Source: an uncultured Faecalibacterium sp.
GTDB lineage: Bacteria; Bacillota; Clostridia; Oscillospirales; Ruminococcaceae
Reading direction: 5' to 3'
DNA: 64,000 nucleotides
NCBI GenBank assembly: GCA_934533135.1
Contig: CAKTBG010000004.1
Span: 35,426 to 99,425 of the forward strand
The notes beneath the pieces are model-generated. The model had not been told where the DNA came from. It did not search any database and worked only from the letters and a program-made list of their open reading frames with translations. Shown here in pieces: positions 6,884-15,842 of this stretch (positions are counted from its first letter, which is position 1; each line of letters begins with the position of its first letter). Position numbers and translations under genes: made by a program.

Positions 6884-8627
6884 GTTCAGCAACGAATTTT
6901 TCGCGGCCAACCGGATCGTCAAGGCCGATCTGCGCGCGGCGCATCAGCCCCGCGAAGAGGACATCACCCGCATCAAAAACGAGATCAAGAAGCTGTATGA
7001 CGCCACCGAGGTGCTGCTGGATGTTGCCGTAGACGAGAGCCTGCTGTCCGGCTATGTGCTGCAGGTGGGCGACCGGTTGTTCGACAACTCCGGCCGTCAT
7101 ACGCTGGATAAGATGATGGAGGGCAAGCCTTCGCTGGCTACCCTCAAGACCCGCATCGAGGACTACAAACCCGCTGCCACCAGTGCAGAGGGCGGCGTGG
7201 TCATCGCCTCTGCCGACGGCATCGTGCAGGTCGAGGGCATGGATCGCGCAGTATACGGCGAGATCGTCACCTTCGAGAACGGTGCCAAGGGCATGGTCGA
7301 AAGCGTTGAGCCGGGTCGTCTGGGAATCATGCTGTTCGACGGGGCCGAGACGGTCGGCGTCGGCACCATGGTCACCCGCAGCGGCAAGCGTGCGGGCATT
7401 CCGGTGGGCGAGGGCTTCCTCGGCCGGGTCATCGACCCGCTGGGCGAGCCCATCGACGGCAAAGGCCCCATCGAGGCCGTAGGGTACAACCCCATCGAGA
7501 AGCAGGCTCCCGGCATTCTGGAGCGTCAGAGCGTCGATACGCCGCTCCACACCGGCATCCTTGCCATCGACTCGATGTTCCCCATCGGCCGCGGTCAGCG
7601 TGAGCTGATCATCGGCGACCGCCAGACCGGCAAGACCTCGATCGCCACCGACGCCATTCTGAACCAGAAGAACACCGGCGTCCTCTGCATCTACGTCGCC
7701 ATCGGCCAGAAGGCGTCTTCCATCGCCCGCGTTGCGGAGGATCTGAAGAAGCATGGTGCCATGGACTACACCACCATCGTGGCGGCAACGGCCAGCGACA
7801 GCGCACCGCTGCAGTACATTGCACCCTATGCCGGTACCGCACTGGCCGAGTATTTCATGGATCAGGGCAAGAGCGTCCTGATCGTCTACGACGATCTGTC
7901 CAAGCACGCGGTGGCCTACCGTGCCATCTCGCTGCTGCTCCGCCGCTCTCCGGGCCGTGAAGCTTACCCCGGCGACGTGTTCTATCTGCATTCCCGTCTG
8001 CTGGAGCGTTCCTGCCGGATGCGGGATGACCTTGGCGGCGGTTCCATCACCGCACTGCCCATCGTGGAAACGCAGGCCGGCGATGTCTCGGCGTACATCC
8101 CCACCAACGTCATTTCCATCACCGACGGTCAGATCTTCCTCGAGAGCGCACTGTTCAACGCAGGCAACCGCCCGGCCGTCAATGTCGGTCTGTCGGTCTC
8201 CCGTGTGGGCGGTGCTGCCCAGACCAAGGCCATGAAGAAGGCAAACGCCAACCTCCGCATTGAGCTGGCACAGTACAAGGATATGGAGTCCTTTGCACAG
8301 TTCAGCTCCGATCTGGACGCGGAGACCCGCCGCCAGCTCGAGCACGGCAAGGCTCTGATGGAGATGCTCAAGCAGCCGCTGTATCAGCCCAAGTCCGACG
8401 CCGAGCAGGTCGTCATCCTGACCCTCGCCTCTCATGGCGCGCTCGATGCGATCCCCACCGCCGACCAGCGGGCAAAAACCTCCGCATTTGTGCGTCAGTT
8501 CCACGCGGATGTGTCCGGCGTCATGGACGAGATCCAGACCACCGGCAAGCTTGCTCCCGAGCAGGTGGACATCATCCTGAACGCTTGGAAAGCATTTGCG
8601 GGAGGCGACAGCCATGCCGTCCAGTAA
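6873..8627 (+). CDS. atpA: ATP synthase alpha subunit with fused delta C-terminal module
   Basis: 584 aa, about 80 longer than a normal alpha. From about residue 83 it is a standard alpha: ASADGIVQVEGMD, GDRQTGKTS P-loop near 247-255, and the usual C-terminal region. Residues about 14-80 do not belong to alpha: the stretch ending LDVAVDESLLSGYVLQVGDR and FDNSGRHTLDKM matches the C-terminal domain of the delta (AtpH/OSCP) subunit, which normally reads like V-DxSLIGG-x-IRIGDxVxDGSVRGxLxxL. No delta N-terminal helical domain and no separate atpH gene occur here. Start ATG at 6873 overlaps atpF; the further upstream ATG at 6825 lies deep in atpF and is unlikely. Expected gene order b-delta-alpha is kept, but delta is reduced and fused. 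Confidence 0.92.
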   Translation: MATEFSNEFFAANRIVKADLRAAHQPREEDITRIKNEIKKLYDATEVLLDVAVDESLLSGYVLQVGDRLFDNSGRHTLDKMMEGKPSLATLKTRIEDYKPAATSAEGGVVIASADGIVQVEGMDRAVYGEIVTFENGAKGMVESVEPGRLGIMLFDGAETVGVGTMVTRSGKRAGIPVGEGFLGRVIDPLGEPIDGKGPIEAVGYNPIEKQAPGILERQSVDTPLHTGILAIDSMFPIGRGQRELIIGDRQTGKTSIATDAILNQKNTGVLCIYVAIGQKASSIARVAEDLKKHGAMDYTTIVAATASDSAPLQYIAPYAGTALAEYFMDQGKSVLIVYDDLSKHAVAYRAISLLLRRSPGREAYPGDVFYLHSRLLERSCRMRDDLGGGSITALPIVETQAGDVSAYIPTNVISITDGQIFLESALFNAGNRPAVNVGLSVSRVGGAAQTKAMKKANANLRIELAQYKDMESFAQFSSDLDAETRRQLEHGKALMEMLKQPLYQPKSDAEQVVILTLASHGALDAIPTADQRAKTSAFVRQFHADVSGVMDEIQTTGKLAPEQVDIILNAWKAFAGGDSHAVQ

Positions 8628-9498
8628 ACTGCTGAAAGAGCGCATCGAGAGCATTCAGGATACGCAGAAGATCACCAACGCCATGTATCTGATCTCCTCG
8701 TCCAAGCTCCGCAAGGCACGCCAGAGCTACCAGAGCGTCCAGCCCTATTTCACCCGCATGAGAGATACCATCTCCCGCGTGGTGCCCCATCTGCCCGATG
8801 AGCCGGTGCATCCTTTCTTCCATGAGAGGAACACCGCAGCCCCCAAGCGGGCCTACATCGTGCTGACGGCGGATAAGGGCATGGCAGGTGCCTACAACCA
8901 GAATCTGATCAAATTCCTCAAGGCGGAAGCCGGGGATGACCCCAACGCCAAGTTCTACGTCATCGGGCAGACCGGCTACCGCGCACTGCTCCACAAAGAT
9001 CCCCGTCTGGTGGAGGAATTCCAGTACGGCGCAACGGCTCCGACGCTGCAGCGTGCCCGTGACATCACGGTGGACGCCATCGACGATTTCAAGGCGGGCA
9101 ATCTGGACGAGATCTACCTGATCTACACCAAGATCCAGAACGCGCTGACCAGCGAGCCGGTCATGGTTCGGCTGCTGCCGCTGGATCGGGCGCATCTGCA
9201 GCCCGCCCCCAAGGGTCTGGGTGACCCCCGCGGCGAGGTGGAGATGGTGCCGGATGCATGGACGGTGTTCGAGCAGACGGCTCCCATCTATATGCACGGC
9301 ATGATCTTTGGTGCAATGACCGAGAGCTATTGTGCCGAGCAGAGTGCCCGCATGACCGCCATGGACTCGGCCACCAAGAGTGCGAACGATATGATCCGCG
9401 ACCTGCAGCTGGAGTACAACCGCACCCGGCAGGGCTCCATCACGCAGGAGATCACCGAGATCATCGGCGGTGCGGCGGCGGTAAAAAATAATGAATAA
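8614..9498 (+). CDS. atpG: F1Fo ATP synthase subunit gamma
   Basis: 294-aa central rotor shaft. The N-terminal coiled coil LLKERIESIQDTQKITNAMYLI and the C-terminal helix ARMTAMDSATKSANDMI are both typical. The ATG at 8614 has GGGAGG 7 nt upstream and overlaps the alpha stop by 14 nt; an in-frame TTG further upstream is less likely. Followed by a repeat-filled gap before atpD. Confidence 0.95.
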   Translation: MPSSKLLKERIESIQDTQKITNAMYLISSSKLRKARQSYQSVQPYFTRMRDTISRVVPHLPDEPVHPFFHERNTAAPKRAYIVLTADKGMAGAYNQNLIKFLKAEAGDDPNAKFYVIGQTGYRALLHKDPRLVEEFQYGATAPTLQRARDITVDAIDDFKAGNLDEIYLIYTKIQNALTSEPVMVRLLPLDRAHLQPAPKGLGDPRGEVEMVPDAWTVFEQTAPIYMHGMIFGAMTESYCAEQSARMTAMDSATKSANDMIRDLQLEYNRTRQGSITQEITEIIGGAAAVKNNE

Positions 9499-9499
9499 C

Positions 9500-9680
9500 C
9501 TCTCCGTCAATGCTTCGCATTGCCACCTCTCCTACGGAGGAGAGGCCTTGGCAGTCGATTTTAGCTTGATCTATTTGCCAAAGGCTCCCCTACTAGGAAA
9601 GACTCCCCCGGTCGGGGGAGGTGGCACGTTAGTGCCAGAAGGGGAACGGCTGGCGAGCGATCGCTCGACTGAGAGGTTGA
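9500..9680. repeat. Family A stem-loop repeats inside the atp operon (atpG/atpD gap)
   Basis: First arm CCTCTCCGTCAATGCTTCGCATTGCCACCTCTCCTACGGAGGAGAGG, second element 9579-9679 (AAAGGCTCCCC ... GACTGAGAGGTTG) carrying an extra inner hairpin ACTCCCCCGGTCGGGGGAGGT. They occupy nearly all of the 210-nt gap between gamma and beta. Confidence 0.85.
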
Positions 9681-9693
9681 CCACATCTAATAG

Positions 9694-11123
<1,430 letters not shown>

Positions 11124-11124
<1 letters not shown>

Positions 11125-11531
11125 TGGACAAGTTCATGCTGAACATCACGGCTTCCAGCGGGGAGTTCTATCAGGGCGACTGCGAGAGCCTGATCCTTCC
11201 CACCGGCGACGGCGTGTACGGCGTTCAGGCCGGGCACAGCCCGGTGCTGGTGGCTCTGCACATGGGGATCCTGCACTTCACCGTCAACGGCGAGACCCGG
11301 GATGTGCTGGTGGGCGACGGCATCGCTGAGGTCACTCCGACCTTTACGCTGCTCCTTGTGGACAGCGCGGAGCGTCCGGAGGACATTGACCGCAACCGTG
11401 CCGAGGCCGCCCGCATCCGTGCCGAAGAGCGGCTCCAGCACAAGCAGAGTATGCACGAATACTATCAGAGCAAGATCGCCCTTGACCGCGCCATGCAGCG
11501 TCTGCAGACCGCGGCCAAGTACAAGCGATAA
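11124..11531 (+). CDS. atpC: F1Fo ATP synthase subunit epsilon
   Basis: 135 aa: N-terminal beta sandwich (LNITASSGEFYQGDCESLIL, GVQAGHSPVLVAL) plus a C-terminal two-helix regulatory domain. Last gene of the operon, followed 26 nt later by a strong bidirectional terminator. Confidence 0.93.
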
Positions 11532-11554
11532 TACAAAAATACAGTCATCCGCAG

Positions 11555-11610
11555 CAAAAATCACCCGCATTCCGGAGAAGAACAGCCTCCGGTCTGCGGG
11601 TGATTTTTTA
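11555..11610. terminator. Bidirectional terminator between atpC and the DUF1835 gene
   Basis: AAAATCACCCGCA ... CCGGAG / CTCCGG ... TGCGGGTGATTTTTT: a 13-bp outer and 6-bp inner stem, with A tract on the left and T tract on the right. It serves the convergent atpC (+) and DUF1835 (-) genes. Confidence 0.9.
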
Positions 11611-12573
11611 TGCTTTGCGCAGGATCCGATGATAGGTGGGGCAGCCCTCTTCCGGCTTGGTGAGGGGAACGAGTCGGCCTTCTTGGAGCAGCTGCCCGAT
11701 GCGGTGGGCGTACCAGCCGTCGCTGACGCCGAGCTGGTATTTCCCCATGGTGAGGCCGATGAGCTTCGCTTCCCGGAATTCATCGGGCAGGGCGTCCAGC
11801 TCCCGCAGGAGGAAGGGATCGTAGAAAGCTTCCGGCACACTGACGAGCTGGCCGTTGACCACGGCGCGGAGCGGGGCGTCTTCCGCTTGGAGCTGCGCCC
11901 AGCGGCTCGATAGACCCAAGAGATAATTCTTCGGCAGAGGAACGCCGTTTTGTGCCAGCCGCCCCCATTCCTCCGGGGCGACCTCGCCGAAGCTGGTGCG
12001 GCGGACGACGACCCCATCCCGCCGCTCCTCGAACGCGGGCAGCGTGACCAGCGTGACCTCCGGCGTGCGCTTGGCTGCAGCCAGCTGCGCGGCCAGCCAG
12101 TACAGGCCGCACTGCTCGTCGGGGGATTGGCTGCACCAGATCCGGACGCCCTCGCCCTGCCGGACACGGCGCAGGAGCGTTTCAAGGTTTTTCCGGGCGT
12201 GGGTGAGCAGATCCGAAGCGGCGTCTGCGGCATCGGCCGGATAGCAGCCGGTCAGCAGGCGCAGAGCTGCCAAGCGGTTCTCGCCGAGGCAGTCCGGGCG
12301 GTCGTCGGCCAGTGACCCGACGCTGAACGCAGCGGAGAACGCAAGAATGTCCGTGGGGCTGCCGTCCAGCGGGATCGCCTGCGCCCGCTTTTGACGGTCG
12401 CGTGCTTCGCGTTCGGCCAGCTGTTTCCGGGCAGCTTCCCGCTCTTCTTCGGTGGCAGGATGGCCGTCCTCGTGCAGGAGGGCGATGGCGGTGACCCCGC
12501 CGCATTCGATCCCCCGCCCGATGCCGCATTTCAGGCTCCCGGCGGCACTTTCGTTGAAGACGATCTCCAGCAT
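11608..12573 (-). CDS. DUF1835 domain protein (with DUF3658-like C terminus)
   Basis: 321 aa. The start MLEIVFNESAAGSLKCG matches the DUF1835 N-terminal beta strand and SAxGSLK loop. WCSQSPDEQCGLYWLAAQL follows near 155 and a C-terminal part with DALPDEFREAKLIGL and DGWYAHRIGQLL is DUF3658-like. An acidic/basic helical insert lies around 40-75. Function unknown. AAGGAGG is 5 nt before the ATG, and the gene is the last of a minus-strand run with rnhA and the MnmA-like gene. Confidence 0.8.
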   Translation of the reverse strand: MLEIVFNESAAGSLKCGIGRGIECGGVTAIALLHEDGHPATEEEREAARKQLAEREARDRQKRAQAIPLDGSPTDILAFSAAFSVGSLADDRPDCLGENRLAALRLLTGCYPADAADAASDLLTHARKNLETLLRRVRQGEGVRIWCSQSPDEQCGLYWLAAQLAAAKRTPEVTLVTLPAFEERRDGVVVRRTSFGEVAPEEWGRLAQNGVPLPKNYLLGLSSRWAQLQAEDAPLRAVVNGQLVSVPEAFYDPFLLRELDALPDEFREAKLIGLTMGKYQLGVSDGWYAHRIGQLLQEGRLVPLTKPEEGCPTYHRILRKA

Positions 12574-12591
12574 AAAACCCTCCTTCGGGGC

Positions 12592-13119
12592 TTAGTCCAG
12601 CCCCAGCTCTGCGGCCAGCGCGTCGAGATCCGCAGGGTCGAATTCGCCCAGAGGCAGGATCAGCCGTGCCAGCGTCTCCGGCGGCAGGGCGCAGAGCAGG
12701 CTGCTTTCGTCCGGAGCCGAACCCGCCGGGGCGAGGACGGTGTTGGTGCCGTCGCTGCCGGTCTCGATGCGGGCATGGTGGCCGGTGGCGATGTACTGCA
12801 CCCCCAGCTTGTCGGCGGCGGTCAGCAGGGCGTCCAGCCGGGCGGCCACCGGTTCCGGTTCTGCTTCGCGCAGGGCGGCGGCATTCAGGGTGACGCACTC
12901 GACGCCAAGCTTCGCGGCGGCTTCTTTTGCCGCCTTGACGGTTGCGGCTTCCTCCGGCGTGTCCGCGAGTTTGACCACGGCACTGACCACGGCAAAGCCC
13001 TGCTGCTGTAAAATACGGATCACGGCGCGGGAGCCGCGGCTTCCGGTCAGACCGACCAGTACCCGATCCTGTGTCTCATAGGTGTCGAACCCGTTTCCGG
13101 GCAGAAATGCGTCGTTCAT
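12592..13119 (-). CDS. Degenerate MnmA-like (tRNA 2-thiouridylase-like) protein
   Basis: 175 aa, about half an Mnm[21 protein letters not shown] aligns with the MnmA start (VxVGMSGGVDSSVAAxLL). [10 protein letters not shown] near 100 equals MnmA Y-(I/V)-[27 protein letters not shown] equals the QSYFLYxLxQEQLxxxLFPLG segment. The PP-loop SGGVDS has become TGSRGS, and the catalytic cysteines and C-terminal domains are missing, so thiouridylase activity is unlikely. The frame is intact and overlaps rnhA by ATGA, suggesting it is still translated. An inactive paralogue recruited to another role, or a decaying copy, would both fit. Confidence 0.65.
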   Translation of the reverse strand: MNDAFLPGNGFDTYETQDRVLVGLTGSRGSRAVIRILQQQGFAVVSAVVKLADTPEEAATVKAAKEAAAKLGVECVTLNAAALREAEPEPVAARLDALLTAADKLGVQYIATGHHARIETGSDGTNTVLAPAGSAPDESSLLCALPPETLARLILPLGEFDPADLDALAAELGLD

Positions 13120-13580
13120 CGTCCTTGTCTCCCGCCATGTGCCTGGCTCTGGGCGACCGCAAGCTGGTCGCAGCGTTCATTTTCCGGGTGTCCGGCGTGG
13201 CCTTTGACCCAGACGTACGTGATCTTGTGGCGTGCTTCCTGTTCCAGAGCCTGCTCCCAGAGATCCGGGTTCAGGGCAGGGGAGCCGTCCGACTTTTTCC
13301 AGCCGCGGCGTTTCCAGCCTTTTGCCCAGCCCTTTTCCAGCCCGTTGATGACATACTGGCTGTCCGAGCACAGGCGCACGTCGCAGGGTTCTTTCAGCTG
13401 GCGCAACGCCTCGATGAAGGCCGTCAGCTCCATCCGGTTGTTGGTGGTGGAAGCGTCGCCGCCGCTCAGCTCTTTCTCGTAGACTTTGCCGTTGAACCGG
13501 TAGCGCAGCACGGCTCCCCAGCCGCCCGGCCCGGGATTGCCGCTGCACGCACCGTCGGTGTAAACCTCAACTTGTTTCAT
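13116..13580 (-). CDS. rnhA: Ribonuclease HI
   Basis: 154 aa, cleaves RNA in RNA:DNA hybrids. All four acidic residues are visible: [16 protein letters not shown] (Asp near 8), MELTA (Glu), SDSQYV (Asp) and ENERCDQLA (Asp), plus GHAGHPENE with the catalytic-loop histidine. Start ATG with AGGAGAAGCAG upstream. The gene reads away from rnjA and is translationally coupled to the MnmA-like gene. Confidence 0.95.
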   Translation of the reverse strand: MKQVEVYTDGACSGNPGPGGWGAVLRYRFNGKVYEKELSGGDASTTNNRMELTAFIEALRQLKEPCDVRLCSDSQYVINGLEKGWAKGWKRRGWKKSDGSPALNPDLWEQALEQEARHKITYVWVKGHAGHPENERCDQLAVAQSQAHGGRQGR

Positions 13581-13681
13581 CTGCTTCTCCTACAGTATTA
13601 AGATATCTTTATTTAGAGCTATTTTTTTCGTTCTGTCAAGAGGGAGCGCATAAATCGCCGCCCCGCTGCCAAACCTTGGAA

Positions 13682-13710
13682 TTGACAAAAAGGGTGAGAA
13701 ATACTATACT
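13682..13710 (+). promoter_or_regulatory. Promoter of rnjA
   Basis: TTGACA (13682-13687), 17 nt, TATACT (13705-13710). It drives a leader of about 255 nt. Confidence 0.85.
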
Positions 13711-13716
13711 TATTCC

Positions 13717-13972
13717 AACGAAAAGCGTATAGGAGCACCCGGAAGCCGGATGCTCAGGGCGTTCTGGCAGATCGGCCGCGGTCGCATCGAACAGATGGAC
13801 TGAACAGGCCAAACTTGTTTGCGGAACCACCAGCGTGAAGAAAAAACGCTGACACAATACATTCTATACGGAACCAGTTGAGCCGCCGCCCCTGAAAGCG
13901 GCTGCTCCCAGACCGCGCAGGCCGCCCCACCGAGGGCGAGCCTGTGTTTTGTGATTATTTTTGGAGGTACGA
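13717..13972 (+). ncRNA. Long structured 5' leader of rnjA
   Basis: No reading frame of note. Hairpins can be drawn: GAGCAcCCGG-AAG-CCGGatGCTC near 13731-13755, and CAGCGT-GAAGAAAAA-ACGCTG near 13829-13850. The 3' end carries TTGGAGGTACGA for rnjA translation. No T-rich terminator is seen. It could be an autoregulatory leader or a separate small RNA. I do not recognise an RNA family. Confidence 0.4.
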
Positions 13973-15781
13973 ATGGCACAGGCAAAAGAAGCACACGCAC
14001 CGGTCAACGGCGCACCCAAAGCAGCAAATGCAGCAGGCGAAGCGGGCGAGAAGCGTCCCCGCACCACCCGCCGCCCCTATTACAACCGGCGTCCCCGCCG
14101 CCCCCAGCAGCCCAAGGAAGCGGCAGTGCCCATCCACATCTATCCGCTGGGCGGCCTTGGCGAAGTGGGCAAGAACATGACCGTCTATGAGTGCTGCGGC
14201 GACATGATCATCGTGGACTGCGGCCTCGTCTTCCCGGACAGCGATATGTTCGGTGTGGATCTGGTCATCCCCGACTTCACCTTTGTGGTGCAGAACAAGG
14301 ATCGGATCAAGGGTCTGCTCATCACCCACGGCCACGAAGATCACATCGGCAGCATCCCCTATCTGCTCCAGAAGTTCGATCTGCCCATCTACGGCACCCG
14401 GCTGACCTGCGGCCTCATCAAGAACAAGCTGGAGGAATTCGGCTTGGCGGGCAAGACCAAGTTCGTCGAGATCACGCCCAAGCAGAAGTTCAAGCTGGGC
14501 TGCTTTACCATCGAGCCGATCCATGTCAACCACTCCATCCCGGATTCGCTGGCGTTTGCCATCGACAGCCCGGCGGGTACCGTCATCCAGACCGGCGACT
14601 TCAAGATCGACTACACCCCGCTGGCCTGCGGCGTGACCGACCTGACCACCCTTTCGGAGTATGGGCAGAAGGGCGTGCTGGCTCTGCTGAGCGACTCCAC
14701 CAACGCGGAGCGGCCGGGCTTTACCGCCACGGAGCAGAAAGTGGCCGCCGGGGTGCGCAGTCTGTTTGCCCGGGCGCGGAACAAGCGGATCATCATTGCA
14801 ACCTTTGCGTCCAACATCTACCGCGTCCAGCAGATCATTGATCTGGCCGTGGAAGATGGCCGCAAGGTGGCGTTCAGCGGCCGCAGCATGGTCAACAACA
14901 CGGCCATGGCGCAGGAGCTGGGCTATATGCACATCCCCGAGGGCACCCTGATCAGCATGGAAGAGCTGAACCAGTACCCGCCCGAGCAGGTGGTGCTCAT
15001 CACCACCGGCAGTCAGGGCGAGCCGCTGAGCGCACTGTCCCGCATGGCATCCTGCAGCCACCGCCAGGTGCGGGTCGGCCCGGGAGATTTCATCATCATC
15101 TCAGCCAACCCCATCCCCGGCAACGAGAAGAGCGTGACCAAGATCGTCAACGGCCTGCTCCTGCTGGGTGCAGAGGTCATCTACGAGAGTATGTACGACG
15201 TCCATGTTTCGGGTCACGCCTGTCAGGAAGAGCAGAAGCTGATGCTCACCCTGACGCGCCCCAAGTATTTCCTGCCGGTACACGGCGAGTACAAGCAGCT
15301 GAAAAAGCACGCGCTGACCGCGGCCAGCCTCGGCATCCCCACCAGCAACATTCTGATCGCCGAGAACGGCTCCAACGTCATCCTGACCCGCGATGAGATC
15401 AAGCTGGGCGAGCCGGTCACCGCCGGAGCCGTCATGGTGGACGGCCTCGGCGTGGGCGACGTCGGCAATGTGGTGCTGCGGGATCGCAAGCACCTGTCCG
15501 AGGATGGTCTGGTCATCATCGTGGCCACCGTGGACAGCAAGACCGGCAAGGTGCTGGCCGGACCCGATCTGGTCAGCCGCGGCTTCGTCTATGTGCGGGA
15601 GAACGAGAGCCTGATGGACGGTGCCCAGAGCATCGTGGAGACGGCTCTTGACCGCTGCGTGGAAGAGCACGTCCGCGATTGGAACAGCGTCAAGACCCGG
15701 GTGCGGGAGGCTCTGAGCAGCTACATCTACCGCCGCACCAAGCGCAGCCCGATGATCCTTCCCATCCTGATGGAGGTCTGA
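13973..15781 (+). CDS. rnjA: Ribonuclease J
   Basis: 602 aa. After a basic, proline/arginine-rich extension of about 50 residues (RPYYNRRPRRPQQPK) comes the metallo-beta-lactamase/beta-CASP core: PLGGLGEVGKNM, HGHEDHIG near 120-127, GDFKID, and ANPIPGNEKSV. RNase J is the 5'-3' exo/endonuclease of Firmicutes mRNA decay. GGAGG sits 5 nt before the ATG. The basic N-terminal tail is longer than in Bacillus proteins. A long leader precedes the gene and gdpP follows after 61 nt. Confidence 0.95.
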   Translation: MAQAKEAHAPVNGAPKAANAAGEAGEKRPRTTRRPYYNRRPRRPQQPKEAAVPIHIYPLGGLGEVGKNMTVYECCGDMIIVDCGLVFPDSDMFGVDLVIPDFTFVVQNKDRIKGLLITHGHEDHIGSIPYLLQKFDLPIYGTRLTCGLIKNKLEEFGLAGKTKFVEITPKQKFKLGCFTIEPIHVNHSIPDSLAFAIDSPAGTVIQTGDFKIDYTPLACGVTDLTTLSEYGQKGVLALLSDSTNAERPGFTATEQKVAAGVRSLFARARNKRIIIATFASNIYRVQQIIDLAVEDGRKVAFSGRSMVNNTAMAQELGYMHIPEGTLISMEELNQYPPEQVVLITTGSQGEPLSALSRMASCSHRQVRVGPGDFIIISANPIPGNEKSVTKIVNGLLLLGAEVIYESMYDVHVSGHACQEEQKLMLTLTRPKYFLPVHGEYKQLKKHALTAASLGIPTSNILIAENGSNVILTRDEIKLGEPVTAGAVMVDGLGVGDVGNVVLRDRKHLSEDGLVIIVATVDSKTGKVLAGPDLVSRGFVYVRENESLMDGAQSIVETALDRCVEEHVRDWNSVKTRVREALSSYIYRRTKRSPMILPILMEV

Positions 15782-15842
15782 TTTTTCCGTACCGGCTGCC
15801 GGGCACACGGCCCCGGAACGCCGACGGCAGGAGGCATATTTC

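Noticed and set aside
6489..8654. Open frame of 721 codons on the minus strand opposite the alpha subunit gene
   Set aside because: GC-rich coding sequence leaves the antisense strand free of stops. The composition is shadow-like (Ala/Gly/Leu/His/Arg), there is no family pattern, and atpA on the plus strand is certain.
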